Source: an uncultured Spartobacteria bacterium (GTDB lineage Bacteria > Verrucomicrobiota > Verrucomicrobiia > Chthoniobacterales > Chthoniobacteraceae). From it: 64,000 bases of DNA. The notes beneath the pieces are model-generated. The model made no database searches. It saw only the letters and a list, made by a program, of their open reading frames with translations, and was not told the origin of the DNA. A program made the position numbers and the translations under genes. The stretch lies in assembly GCA_903901425.1 (NCBI GenBank), contig CAIURC010000208.1:52094-116093 (forward strand), given 5' to 3'. This document shows, one piece after another, positions 1-9,200 of this stretch; within the stretch, counting starts at the first letter, position 1; the number at the start of each line of letters is the position of its first letter.

Positions 1-2
1 TC

Positions 3-248
3 CGTCTGGGCTGCAAGAACGCCTGGAAAGTCTGGCTCAACGGGAAACTCCTTTTTTCCCGGGACGAATACCACCGCGGCCAGCAGATGGACCAGTACAA
101 GCTCCCGTGCACCCTGCGCAAAGGCGCCAACACGCTCCTGATCAAATGCTGCCAGAACGAACAGAAGGAAACTTGGACTGTGGAATGGGAATTCCAACTC
201 CGGGTTTGTGACTCCGCAGGCACCGCCATTCTTTCCACCCAAAACTGA
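3..248 (+). CDS. C-terminal end of a secreted sugar-binding-like protein (partial)
   Basis: The reading frame is open from the window edge and stops at 246-248, so only the last 81 residues are visible. The segment has the look of a jelly-roll carbohydrate-binding or galactose-binding-like fold: a V-W-L-N-G-K strand, a basic and aromatic stretch, a K-G-x-N-x-LLIK strand, and a closing W-x-F-x-LRV-x-DSAGTA strand. This pattern is common near the ends of large secreted proteins in Verrucomicrobiota and Planctomycetota. Only four bases separate it from the PQQ propeller gene downstream, so the two are probably co-transcribed. The function of the whole protein cannot be judged from this fragment. 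Confidence 0.6.
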   Translation, partial: RLGCKNAWKVWLNGKLLFSRDEYHRGQQMDQYKLPCTLRKGANTLLIKCCQNEQKETWTVEWEFQLRVCDSAGTAILSTQN

Positions 249-252
249 ACCC

Positions 253-1485
253 ATGCTCCCCCGTCTCGCGCCCTTCTGCCTTGGATTGCTCTCAATCCTG
301 CCCGTACCCGCCACACATGCCGCCGCCGACTGGCTCCAGTTCCGCGGCCCAGCCAGCACCGCGGTTTCTGAAACCGGGCAAATCCCGGAAACACCCACAA
401 TCGACTGGAGCGTGCCGCTGCCGGGCCGCGGACTTTCCTCCCCCATCCTGGTGGGCGACCGGCTGTTTGTGACCTGCTCGAGTGGGTCGCGGCAGGACCT
501 GCTCGAACTGCTGTGCCTGGAGACCAACACTGGAAAAACCCTCTGGCGCCGCGCGCTGCGGGCCACGGGACGCACCATGACCTACCCCAAAACGTCGGTC
601 GCCGCACCGTCCCCGTGCAGCGATGGAAAACGGGTGTTCGCCACATGGAGCTGCAACGATGTGGCGGCGTTCGATCTGGAAGGCACCCTGCTCTGGACCC
701 GGGGCATCACCGCCGATTACCCCAACGTGAGCAACAGCCTCGGCATGGCTTCCTCACCCCTGGTCATCGGAAACACACTGGTGGTCATGGTCGAGAATGA
801 CAGCGAAAGCTATTCCCTCGGACTCGATGTCCGCTCCGGACGCAACCTCTGGAAGCTGGACCGCCCCAAGGCCGCGAACTGGACCAGCCCCGTGCTCTGG
901 CAGCCGTCCCCGGATGCCCGGCCCGCGGCGCTTCTCCAGTCTTCCAAGGGCCTCACCGCCGTCGACGCCTCCACGGGCAGCGTCCTCTGGGATTTCCAAG
1001 GCAACGCCTCCAGCATGAGCTCCTGCGTGGTGTCGGGCACCCGGATCTTTGCCCCGGCGGGCGGCATCACCGCCCTGCAGCCTGCCCCGGACGGGGCACC
1101 GCCGGTTTCACTCTGGAACTCGCGCCAACTAAATCCCTCTACCACCAGCCCGGTGCTGATCGCGGGCCTGCTGCTGACCACCAACAACGCCGGCGTGCTC
1201 ACTGCGGGCAGTCCGGAGGACGGCGCAGTCCGCTGGAAGCAACGGCTCACCGGGCCGTTCAGCGCAACGCCCGTTGGAGCGGGAAACCGGATCCTTGCGG
1301 TAAGCGAAAAAGGACTCGTGCAGGTCGTGGAGGTCAGCCCTGCCGAAGCCAAACCGCTCGGCCAGCTCCAGCTCCCACTCCAGGAGGACACCAAGGAACT
1401 CATCCTCTCCACCCCGGCGCTGCGCGGAAACCATGCCTACATCCGGACCGACAGCACGCTCTGGAGGATCGGCTCAGGACGCTGA
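253..1485 (+). CDS. Secreted PQQ-type beta-propeller protein
   Basis: 410 residues from the ATG at 253. A GTG at 208 in the same frame lies inside the upstream gene, whereas the ATG begins a clear signal peptide (Leu/Pro-rich core ending in a T-H-A-A-A type cleavage region). The mature protein opens with WLQFRGP and carries repeated propeller strands of the type G-x-x-LWDF / G-x-x-VRW-K / TGKTLWRR, as in PQQ-like quinoprotein repeats. Members of this secreted group usually lack proof of quinone binding or of an enzymatic reaction, so only the fold is claimed. A second, distinct copy lies at 4833-6113. It probably acts outside the cytoplasmic membrane. Confidence 0.85.
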   Translation: MLPRLAPFCLGLLSILPVPATHAAADWLQFRGPASTAVSETGQIPETPTIDWSVPLPGRGLSSPILVGDRLFVTCSSGSRQDLLELLCLETNTGKTLWRRALRATGRTMTYPKTSVAAPSPCSDGKRVFATWSCNDVAAFDLEGTLLWTRGITADYPNVSNSLGMASSPLVIGNTLVVMVENDSESYSLGLDVRSGRNLWKLDRPKAANWTSPVLWQPSPDARPAALLQSSKGLTAVDASTGSVLWDFQGNASSMSSCVVSGTRIFAPAGGITALQPAPDGAPPVSLWNSRQLNPSTTSPVLIAGLLLTTNNAGVLTAGSPEDGAVRWKQRLTGPFSATPVGAGNRILAVSEKGLVQVVEVSPAEAKPLGQLQLPLQEDTKELILSTPALRGNHAYIRTDSTLWRIGSGR

Positions 1486-1571
1486 ACTCGAAGGGCCCGC
1501 GAGCGCCTCACTCTCAACGCCAGTCCCAACCAGCAAATAACCGGCACCTGACCGGACTCCTCTCCCCGGAA

Positions 1572-1937
1572 TCAATCCCCGGAATACTCGTGCGCCTTCA
1601 GAACCTCCAACTCCACAAACTCAAGAGCCGAAACGTGCGTGGCCTCCAGGACCACAGGCGGCGCGAATCCCGCCACCCGGGCCTCCTCCCAGCGGCTCAC
1701 ACAGAGGCACCATCCGTCCCCGGGCTTGAGCCCGGGGAACCCGTATTCGGGCCTTGGCGTGACCAAGTCGTTGCCGCGCTTCTGGGAAAACTCCAGAAAC
1801 TCCCGGGTAACGCGGGCACAAACAGTGTGCAACCCGGTGTCCCCCGGGCCGGTGCGGCAGTAGCCGTCCCGGTAAAATCCAGTCACCGGGTTTTGGCAAC
1901 AGCAGGAGAGGGCGGATCCCAGAACATTTGTGCGCAC
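1572..1937 (-). CDS. DUF2237 family protein
   Basis: 121 residues, matching the usual size of DUF2237 proteins. The family signature is well kept: NVLG near the N-terminus, C-C-x-NPVTGF-x-RDG, then TGPGDTGLHTVCA, the EFLEFS-x-RGNDL segment, TPRPEYGFPGLKPGD, WCLC and a closing PPVVLEATH. The conserved cysteines (C12/C13, the C of GYCRTG, HTVC, WCLC) are present. The molecular role of this family is not established. The gene is divergent from the cyclase gene starting at 2054, leaving about 116 bases for both promoters, and it converges on the propeller gene ending at 1485. Confidence 0.85.
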   Translation of the reverse strand: MRTNVLGSALSCCCQNPVTGFYRDGYCRTGPGDTGLHTVCARVTREFLEFSQKRGNDLVTPRPEYGFPGLKPGDGWCLCVSRWEEARVAGFAPPVVLEATHVSALEFVELEVLKAHEYSGD

Positions 1938-2053
1938 CCCGCTTTTCTAACGCGAGTGCCCCGGACTTTTCCAGAGGACATTCTTTCCCCCGACCGTTTT
2001 GCCATCTTTACTGCGTCCACAATTCCTCCGGCCGAAAGGTCCACCGCCATTTC

Positions 2054-3781
2054 ATGAAAAGCAGCATCGGCTCCAAAATCTTTGGCCTCGCCATCTTCCT
2101 TCTCTGTCTGACGCTGTCACTTTCCGGGTTTTTGCTCTGGCAGGTCAGTTCGCTGCAGCGGGACCTGCGGGTGATGGCCGAGAAAACGATCCCGCTGAGC
2201 GAAAACTTCGCCCTCCTCAACGAAACCGGGCTCCGGCGCAGGATCGCTTTCGAACGGCAGGTCGGCGCTTTTCTTTCAGCCCATCACGGACCCGAGCTTG
2301 AAACGTTCAATACGCGGATTCTCACGGAGGCCGTGGCCAACTACGAGCGGTTCACTGACGAAATCCAGAAACAGATCGCGCGCGCACGCGAACTTTTGGC
2401 CCTGCACTTTGCCGAGGAAGCCGACCCGGAGAACCTCGGCCAGATTGAAGCGCTCCTGGAGGAAACCGCGCGGGTCTACCCGCTCATCACAGAGCAAGGA
2501 TTGGAGGTGCTGGCGAAACTGCGGGAAGGCAAGGTCGCCGAGGCGCTCTCCCGGTTGTCCATTCTCAACGAACAACAATCCAACCTTCAGCAGGTCCGGG
2601 AAAAAATGCAGGTGCTCTCCGCCGAGCGCGCCCAGAAGGCCGGGGAACGCCAGGAGAAACGCAACGACCAGATCCGGGGACTGACCATCAGCGCGGGAAT
2701 TTCCCTCATTCTGCTTGGCCTGGTGGTGGCCCGCATCGTCACGGTCAAACTGACGGCCCCTGTCCGCTCCCTGATCGAAGGCGTGCAAGGCGTCCGCAAC
2801 GGCAATCTGGACCTGCACCTCACGGTGACGCAGACGGATGAAATCGGCGTCCTCACCGACGCCTTCAACCATTTCATCGCCGAACTCCGGGCCAAAGCCG
2901 AGCTCCAGCGCACATTTGGGAAATACGTCGACCCACGCGTCATCGAACACATGGCGCTCAAACCCAGCGACTCCATGCCGGCGGAAAGCCGCGTTGAAAT
3001 GACGGTGGGATTCTCCGACCTGGTCGGGTTCAGCCATCTCGGCGAACAACTCACCCCAAAAACGCTCGTCACGCTTCTGAACCGCCACTTCACCCTCCAA
3101 TCCGAGGCCGTCCACTCCCAGCGTGGAGTGGTCGACAAGTTCATCGGGGACGCCATCATGGCCTTCTGGGGGCCCCCGTTCACCACCCCGGAAGCCCAGG
3201 CACAACTGGCCTGCGATGCCGCGCTCGCACAATTGGATGCCGCCGCCATTCTCCGCCGGGAAACCCCGGAACTCACCGGCCTGCGCCGCAACACCCCGCT
3301 GCTCGACATCCGCATTGGCCTGAGCACCGGCGAGGTCATCCTCGGCAACCTCGGCTCGGAAAAAACACGGAGCTTCACCGTCATCGGCGACGCCGTGAAC
3401 CTCGGCTCCAGAATCGAGGGCGCCAACCGCTTTTACGGCACCCACATTCTCGTCAGCGAGCGCACCGCCGAAATGGCTGGAACCAACTTCCTGTTCCGCG
3501 AAATCGATCTTCTCACCGCCAAGGGCAAAAGCGAGCCAGCCAAAATCTTTGAACTCATGGGCCGGGCCTCCACCGCCTCCGAAGCCCAGATCGAACTCGC
3601 TCACCAGTTCTCCGTGGGGCTCGCCGCATACCGCTCCCAAGACTGGACCCGTGCAGAATCCGCATTCGCAGCGTGCGGGTCCGATGCGCCCTCCCAAGTC
3701 TTCCTCCAACGCATCGCAAAACTCAGACGAAACCCGCCTCCCACAGACTGGGCTGGGGTCTGGAAACTGGACGAGAAGTAG
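2054..3781 (+). CDS. Membrane class III adenylate/guanylate cyclase with HAMP domain
   Basis: 575 residues from the ATG at 2054. A longer in-frame start at 1928 would put 42 non-hydrophobic residues before the first membrane segment and cross the promoter region. Order of parts: membrane helix about 8-31, an extracytoplasmic helical sensor region, second membrane helix about 210-232, a HAMP domain to about 285, then a class III cyclase catalytic domain. The two metal-binding aspartates are visible at D322 (FSDLVGF) and D366 (GDAIMAFWG), 44 residues apart as usual, and the later D-A-V-N-L-x-SR segment is present. It should make cAMP or cGMP from the triphosphate on the cytoplasmic side in response to an unknown signal. 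About 80 residues follow the catalytic domain. The substrate choice cannot be fixed from sequence alone. Confidence 0.88.
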   Translation: MKSSIGSKIFGLAIFLLCLTLSLSGFLLWQVSSLQRDLRVMAEKTIPLSENFALLNETGLRRRIAFERQVGAFLSAHHGPELETFNTRILTEAVANYERFTDEIQKQIARARELLALHFAEEADPENLGQIEALLEETARVYPLITEQGLEVLAKLREGKVAEALSRLSILNEQQSNLQQVREKMQVLSAERAQKAGERQEKRNDQIRGLTISAGISLILLGLVVARIVTVKLTAPVRSLIEGVQGVRNGNLDLHLTVTQTDEIGVLTDAFNHFIAELRAKAELQRTFGKYVDPRVIEHMALKPSDSMPAESRVEMTVGFSDLVGFSHLGEQLTPKTLVTLLNRHFTLQSEAVHSQRGVVDKFIGDAIMAFWGPPFTTPEAQAQLACDAALAQLDAAAILRRETPELTGLRRNTPLLDIRIGLSTGEVILGNLGSEKTRSFTVIGDAVNLGSRIEGANRFYGTHILVSERTAEMAGTNFLFREIDLLTAKGKSEPAKIFELMGRASTASEAQIELAHQFSVGLAAYRSQDWTRAESAFAACGSDAPSQVFLQRIAKLRRNPPPTDWAGVWKLDEK

Positions 3782-3809
3782 GAGCCTTTCGCGGAAAATT
3801 CCTCCCGGC

Positions 3810-4583
3810 TCACTCCGCCTTGCCTGCAGGCCGGCGCCCGGCGGCATCCCCCTTCGGCGCAAGGTCCCGCATTTTCTCCCGCTGTTCCGGAGTAAGCAAG
3901 GCTGCCACTTCCTCCATCTGGCTCCGCATCGCTTCCCGGACTTTATCGCCCCCGGCAGAAAACGCCTCCCGCATTTTGGCCGCATTCTTCTCAAAAATCG
4001 CGCGTACCTTCTGTTCCTGCTCTGCGGTGAGCCCGAGCTTTTGCTTCATCGCCGCCATGCGCTCCTCCATTTTGCCCGCACCGGCTCCACCGGCCGATCC
4101 GCCCGGACTTTTCCCGCCCCTCTCCCCGGCCCGGGCTTTCATGGCTTCCTTAAACTTCTCCCGTTGCTCGGAATTCAAAACCCCGGCGATCTCCTCCATC
4201 TGCGTGCGCATCACGGCCCGGAACTTTTCCTTGTCGGCCTCGGAAACATTCTCGCGCCCTTTCTCCATCAACGCCCTCATTTCCGGCCCACTTTTTTCCA
4301 GAATCGCCCGCACCTTGCCCTGCTGGTCGGAACTTAACCCCAGCTTTTCGGTCATCATCTTGAGCCGCTCCTCCGAAGAGGGCATCCCCGGCCCGGCACC
4401 CGCCCCGTCCCGGAATCCCTTCCCGGGCGCACCCGGCCCAGCGCCGTCCGGCCGGCCCCTCTTCTGGGCCGGAGCGTTCCCTCCGTTCTCCTCCGAAAAT
4501 ACAGCCCATGGCCCGGCACAGGCCAGACCCAGGATGGCAACCAGCAGAGGGCTTCCCGTCGGAATCAGTCGATGCGTCTTCAT
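3810..4583 (-). CDS. Periplasmic Spy/CpxP-like protein with two tandem units
   Basis: 257 residues with an N-terminal hydrophobic signal segment, a Gly/Pro/Ala-rich linker, then two related helical units separated by another Gly/Ser/Ala-rich linker. Each unit has the same layout: a K-L-G-L-[ST]-x-[DE]-Q start, K-VRAI-[LF]-EK, a Met/Arg/Glu helix, M-R-[TS]-QMEE-[IV], and a closing L-[NT]-x-EQREK. This is the LTxxQ-type pattern of Spy and CpxP, small periplasmic chaperones or envelope-stress modulators, which normally carry one such unit. A role in envelope protein homeostasis is inferred from the family. The gene converges on the cyclase gene, with 28 bases between the stops. Confidence 0.7.
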   Translation of the reverse strand: MKTHRLIPTGSPLLVAILGLACAGPWAVFSEENGGNAPAQKRGRPDGAGPGAPGKGFRDGAGAGPGMPSSEERLKMMTEKLGLSSDQQGKVRAILEKSGPEMRALMEKGRENVSEADKEKFRAVMRTQMEEIAGVLNSEQREKFKEAMKARAGERGGKSPGGSAGGAGAGKMEERMAAMKQKLGLTAEQEQKVRAIFEKNAAKMREAFSAGGDKVREAMRSQMEEVAALLTPEQREKMRDLAPKGDAAGRRPAGKAE

Positions 4584-4832
4584 ACCCTACGCTGACGCGG
4601 CTTCCCGTGCGCCGGTTACAACAAGACCTGTTTTTCTGGCACCCACCGATCCTGAAAACCTGCGCTCAAAATCCAACAGCCTCAAATTCGGGCTGAATCC
4701 CGTTGCGTCCTCCCTCCGGGTCCACGGATCGGATTCGTGATTTCAACACGCCCCATCCCGAGGCAAAAATGGTCTCCGGCTGACTTTTCGGCTTCTCTCT
4801 GGACACATCCCTGATTCTCCTAGGGTCACCCC

Positions 4833-6113
4833 ATGAACCGCCTCCCCAGTCCCCGCCTCGCCACCGCCGCTGCACTCGCACTGTTTCTTCCGCTCGCTAG
4901 CCGCAGCGCGGAATGGCCCCAGTGGCGCGGCCCCAACCGGACCGGCGTGCTGTCCGACCCCGCTCATCCCCTTTCCAAAATCCCGGCTGAACCCAAGGTC
5001 CTCTGGAAAATCGATGCCGGGGACGGCCAGGCGTCCCCTGTGGTTTCCCAAGGCAAACTCGTGTTCCTCGATGCGCAAAACGGACAGGAAACCGTCCATT
5101 GCCTCGATGCCACTTCCGGCAAAACCCTCTGGACGGTTCCGCTGGCTCCCACGGTGCAGTTCCAAAACAACTACGGGGATGGCCCACGCTGTACCCCACT
5201 GATCGACGGCCAGAAAGTCTATGTTCAATCGGCCAGCGGCGAGTTCCGCTGTCTGGCGCTTCAGGACGGAAAAACTCTCTGGCGCACCAACTTCGAGAAG
5301 GATTACGGCGCCACTTTCCTCGGCAACTCAAGCAAAGATCCGGAGGCCAAGGAAACCGCGTCCCGCCGCCACGGAAACAACGGCTCGGCGGCCATCGATG
5401 GCGACCGGATTTTTGTCCCCGTGGGCAGTCCCAAAGGCGCAACCCTGGTCTGCTTTGACAAAAACTCATGCAAAGAACTTTGGCGCGCCGGCAACGACAA
5501 CACCGCCTACGCCTCGGTCATGGTCGCCACGCTGGCCGGCACCCGGCAGGCCATCCATTTCACCGCAGACGCCCTCATGGGAGTGGATGCCGGTTCTGGC
5601 CAGATCCTCTGGCGTGTCCCGCTCAAAACCGGTGCCAAACGCCACGTCTGCACCCCGGTAATCTCAGGAGACCATGTGGTGGTGGCCTCCACCAGCATCG
5701 GCACGTTGAACTTCAAAATTTCCAAGTCCGGCTCCGAGTGGAAGGCAGAACAGGCTTGGGCCGCCCCAAAAGTCCAGACGGTCATTGGCACGCCGGTTCT
5801 CGCTGGCGATTTTCTTTACACGCTCGGAGCAGGCAGCCGCACCGACCTCCTCTGTCTGGATTTCAAAACCGGCAACCAACTCTGGGCACAACCCGGGTTT
5901 GGCGACTACGCCTCGTTGACGGTCCTCAACGACAAACTTCTGGTCCTGAACTCCACCGGGGAACTCCACGTCGCCCAGCTCAGCTCCGAGGGCTACCAAC
6001 CTCTGGTGCAATTCCAAGCCATCGGCAAGACTTGGGCCAGCCCGGCCTACGCCAACGGCGTTCTGTTCGTCAAGGACAGCACCCAGGTGGCAGCTCTGCA
6101 AATTGCCCCCTGA
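4833..6113 (+). CDS. Secreted PQQ-type beta-propeller protein
   Basis: 426 residues with an N-terminal signal peptide ending near R-S-A-E, followed by WPQWRGPNRTG, the same opening as the propeller at 253-1485. Repeats of propeller strands such as D-A-x-[ST]-GK-x-LW, DG-x-V-x-V-x-x-x-G and NGVLFVKD run through the protein. The two propellers differ too much to be a recent duplication. It is monocistronic in appearance: a divergent gene starts at 4583, and about 160 bases separate it from the next gene. Only the fold and export are claimed; substrate and reaction are unknown. Confidence 0.82.
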   Translation: MNRLPSPRLATAAALALFLPLASRSAEWPQWRGPNRTGVLSDPAHPLSKIPAEPKVLWKIDAGDGQASPVVSQGKLVFLDAQNGQETVHCLDATSGKTLWTVPLAPTVQFQNNYGDGPRCTPLIDGQKVYVQSASGEFRCLALQDGKTLWRTNFEKDYGATFLGNSSKDPEAKETASRRHGNNGSAAIDGDRIFVPVGSPKGATLVCFDKNSCKELWRAGNDNTAYASVMVATLAGTRQAIHFTADALMGVDAGSGQILWRVPLKTGAKRHVCTPVISGDHVVVASTSIGTLNFKISKSGSEWKAEQAWAAPKVQTVIGTPVLAGDFLYTLGAGSRTDLLCLDFKTGNQLWAQPGFGDYASLTVLNDKLLVLNSTGELHVAQLSSEGYQPLVQFQAIGKTWASPAYANGVLFVKDSTQVAALQIAP

Positions 6114-6150
6114 CCCGGGACTTCTCCGGGCTTGGTCCACACAAACAGGA

Positions 6151-6189
6151 TTGACCCCAAGATGAATCTTTTATAAGCATGCTTGCTTA
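6151..6189 (+). promoter_or_regulatory. Possible promoter and small inverted repeat
   Basis: A TTGACC box at 6151 and a TATAAG box at 6172 lie about 100 bases before the ATG at 6275. The spacer is only 15 bases, shorter than ideal. Directly overlapping is the inverted repeat taagca-tgct-tgctta at 6174-6189. Both are inferred by eye only. Confidence 0.25.
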
Positions 6190-6274
6190 AACCTACAGTC
6201 CGAGAGGTCCGGCTCCCAATATTTCGCTGGCACGAGCCATGCTTTAAATCCGAACAACTCTGATTCCCGCGGCC

Positions 6275-9200
6275 ATGAAAATCTCCCTCTCGCCTCTCCA
6301 ACGCGTCATCGCCGGTTCGGCCGCCCTCGGGCTGATCACTGCCGCGGCCCTCTGGCTCCAATCCTCGCCGGTTCCGGTCCCCGCCATTCCCGAAGACCCC
6401 ACCCTCCGGTCCGCCGCGAACTCTGAAACCCCGACCATTTCAAGCCCAACAGCCGATCAGTCCCCGGGTGCGACTCCGAGCGGGGCTCCGGTTTCAAGAC
6501 GGGTTTTTACCGCGATTGGTAAACCAAGCGGATCCCCGTTGCCCGCGCTGCCACCTGCTGTCCGGGACGGGCACGAGAAGGGGCGGATCCTTCCGCTGGA
6601 GAAGATTTCTCCGGAATCGCTTGGGGAGCTTGTCGCGGGCGATTCGCTGGCGCTTCCGACTCCCGAGGGGGATATCCGCGGGGTGGTCAATCTGGTTGTC
6701 CGGGACGAAAACGGCTGGGTGCGCGTGGGCGGAGATCTCCCGGACCGCGCGGGGACGTTCATGCTGGCGAGCAGCCCGGAATCGGCCGGCGGCAACCTGC
6801 TTTTGCCGAAGGACAGGCGGGCATACGAACTGTTGATGGACGCAGACCAGGGACTGCTCCTGGTAGAGCGACGGCTCTCGGACCTCCGCTGTTTTTCGAT
6901 CCAGCCCCGGACGGAAGCCGCCGGCCCGGTTCTTCTGAATGCCTCAAAGGTGGCTCCGGTGGCCGGTGCGGCCCAGGCGCCCCCCCTGCTTTCCAGCCGG
7001 CCCAACGCACCGACCGTGGTCTATCTGGATTTCGACGGTGAAACGATCACTGACCCGAGCTGGAACGGGGGCCGCAGCATTGTGGCACCGGCCATGGCAC
7101 TCACTGCGGCGCAGATGACGGAGATCTTCAACCGGGTGAAGGAGGATTACGCGCCGTTCAATGTGGACATCACCACGAATCTGGCTCGGTACAATGCGGT
7201 GCCGGCCAACCGCCGGACCCGCTGCATTGTAACTTCGAATGACGCGGCGGCACCTGGCGCGGGTGGTGTGGCATATGTGGATGCATTTTCGCAGGCGGGC
7301 AGCGTTTTCAGCTCCACGATTCCATGCTGGGTGTTCAACTCGGGAGTGGTGGGGATTGCCGAAGCCATTTCCCATGAAGTCGGCCACACGCTCGGCTTGG
7401 ATCATGATGGCCGCTCCAACCCGCGCGAGGAATACTATGCGGGCGCAGGTGCAGGCGCGACCGGCTGGGCGCCCATCATGGGGGTGGGGTACGACCGTCA
7501 ACTCGTCCAATGGAGCAAGGGCGAGTACGCCAACGCGAGTAACCGGCAGGACGATCTGGCCATCATCACCAAGGCCGCCAATGGGGTCAGTTATCTGGCC
7601 GACGAGGCCGGCAACACCACGGCCGCGGCGGCGCCTCTGGCCCTCTCCAACAATACCATCAACCAGAGCGGTCTGATTACCGCGTCCACCGACTCCGATG
7701 TGTTCCGGTTTGAGGCCACGGGCGGCGCGCTCTCGGCTACGGCCAACCCGGCCACGACCTCCCCCAACCTCGACATCAAACTCGAACTGCTCAACTCCGC
7801 CGGGGTCGTCCAGGCCACCGGCAACCCGGTGGATGCGCTTCCCGCCTCGATCTCCTCCAACCTCGCCGCCGGCACCTATTACCTCCGCGTGTCGGGCACT
7901 GGAAAGGGCAACGTTCTCACCGACGGCTACTCCAGCTATGGATCCATCGGCGCCTACACCCTCACCGGATCGGTTAACGGAATTGCGCCCCCGCAACTAC
8001 CGAGCATCACCAGCGCAGGCAGTGCCTCTGGCCAGGTCGGCTCCCCGTTCTCCTACCAGATCATCGCCACCAACTCGCCCACCGGATACAGCCTCACGGG
8101 CACTCTTCCCGCCGGACTCGCCCTCAACTCGGCCACCGGCCTGATCTCGGGCACCCCCACCATTGCAGGCAACAGTGCGGTGACCCTCCGGGCTACCAAC
8201 GCCCAAGGCACAGGTACCCTGGCCTTGAACATCGCCATTTCCGCGGCGCCCGTCCCGCTCTCCACCGCGATCGACCTCTCTACTGGCACGGTTTCCTCCA
8301 CCGGCACCCTCCCTTGGGTAACCCAGAACAGTGTCACCTTTGATTCGGTGGATGCAGCCGCCAGCGGGAAAATCACGCACAACCAGAAAAGCATCCTGGT
8401 GGTGGACATCAACGGCCCAGGCGTCCTTGACTTCCGGTGGCGTGTGGATTCCGAGGCCAATTACGACAAGCTCTCCCTCGTCCTCGATGGCGCAGTCAAA
8501 GAGTTCATCAGTGGCAACACGGCATGGGCCCTCCGCAGCCTTCCCATCCCAGCCGGCCCCCACAAAGTCGAATGGCGCTATGAAAAGGACGTCTCCGTTT
8601 CCTCCGGTGCCGACACCGGCTGGGTCGACACCGTGGCGCTCCGCCCCGTGGATGCGCTCCGACTCTCCGGCCCCCTCGGGTTTGGCAAGGTTGCCGTCGG
8701 CGCCACCGCACAGCAGCAACTGACGATCTTCAACGACGGCACCAGCCCCATCGACGTTTCGGGCATCTCCTATCCACAGGGGTTCAGCGGACCGTTCACC
8801 GGCCAGATCGCCTCGGGCTCCTCCAGAACGGTGCAAGTTACGTTTGCCCCAACCGCTGCTCAGCTCTATTCCGGCAACCTCACCGTCAACTCCAACGCCA
8901 CCTCCGGCACCAAAACCCTGGCGGTCTCAGGGGAAGGCACTCCCTCGGCAACCCCGCTTTCCAACAACGTCCCGATTGCCAACCTCTCCGGAACTGCCGG
9001 TAGCCAGGCGGTCTACAGGATCACTGTCCCGGCAGGAACCACCAAGCTGGAGGTGTCCACCACCGGCCCGAACGGCGATGCCGACCTCTACCTCAAACGC
9101 GGCGCTGCACCGACTCTGGCCGTGTCTGACTTTAAAGCGGACGGCAACACCAGCAACGAACTGCTGACGGTCAACAACCCGGCAGCTGCGGACTGGTTTG

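Noticed and set aside
2276..3994. Open frame of 572 codons on the strand opposite to the cyclase gene
   Set aside because: It mirrors the cyclase codons in a GC-rich genome, has a composition unlike real proteins and no recognisable domain. Similar antisense frames (for example 13598-14686 and 42769-44565) are rejected for the same reason.
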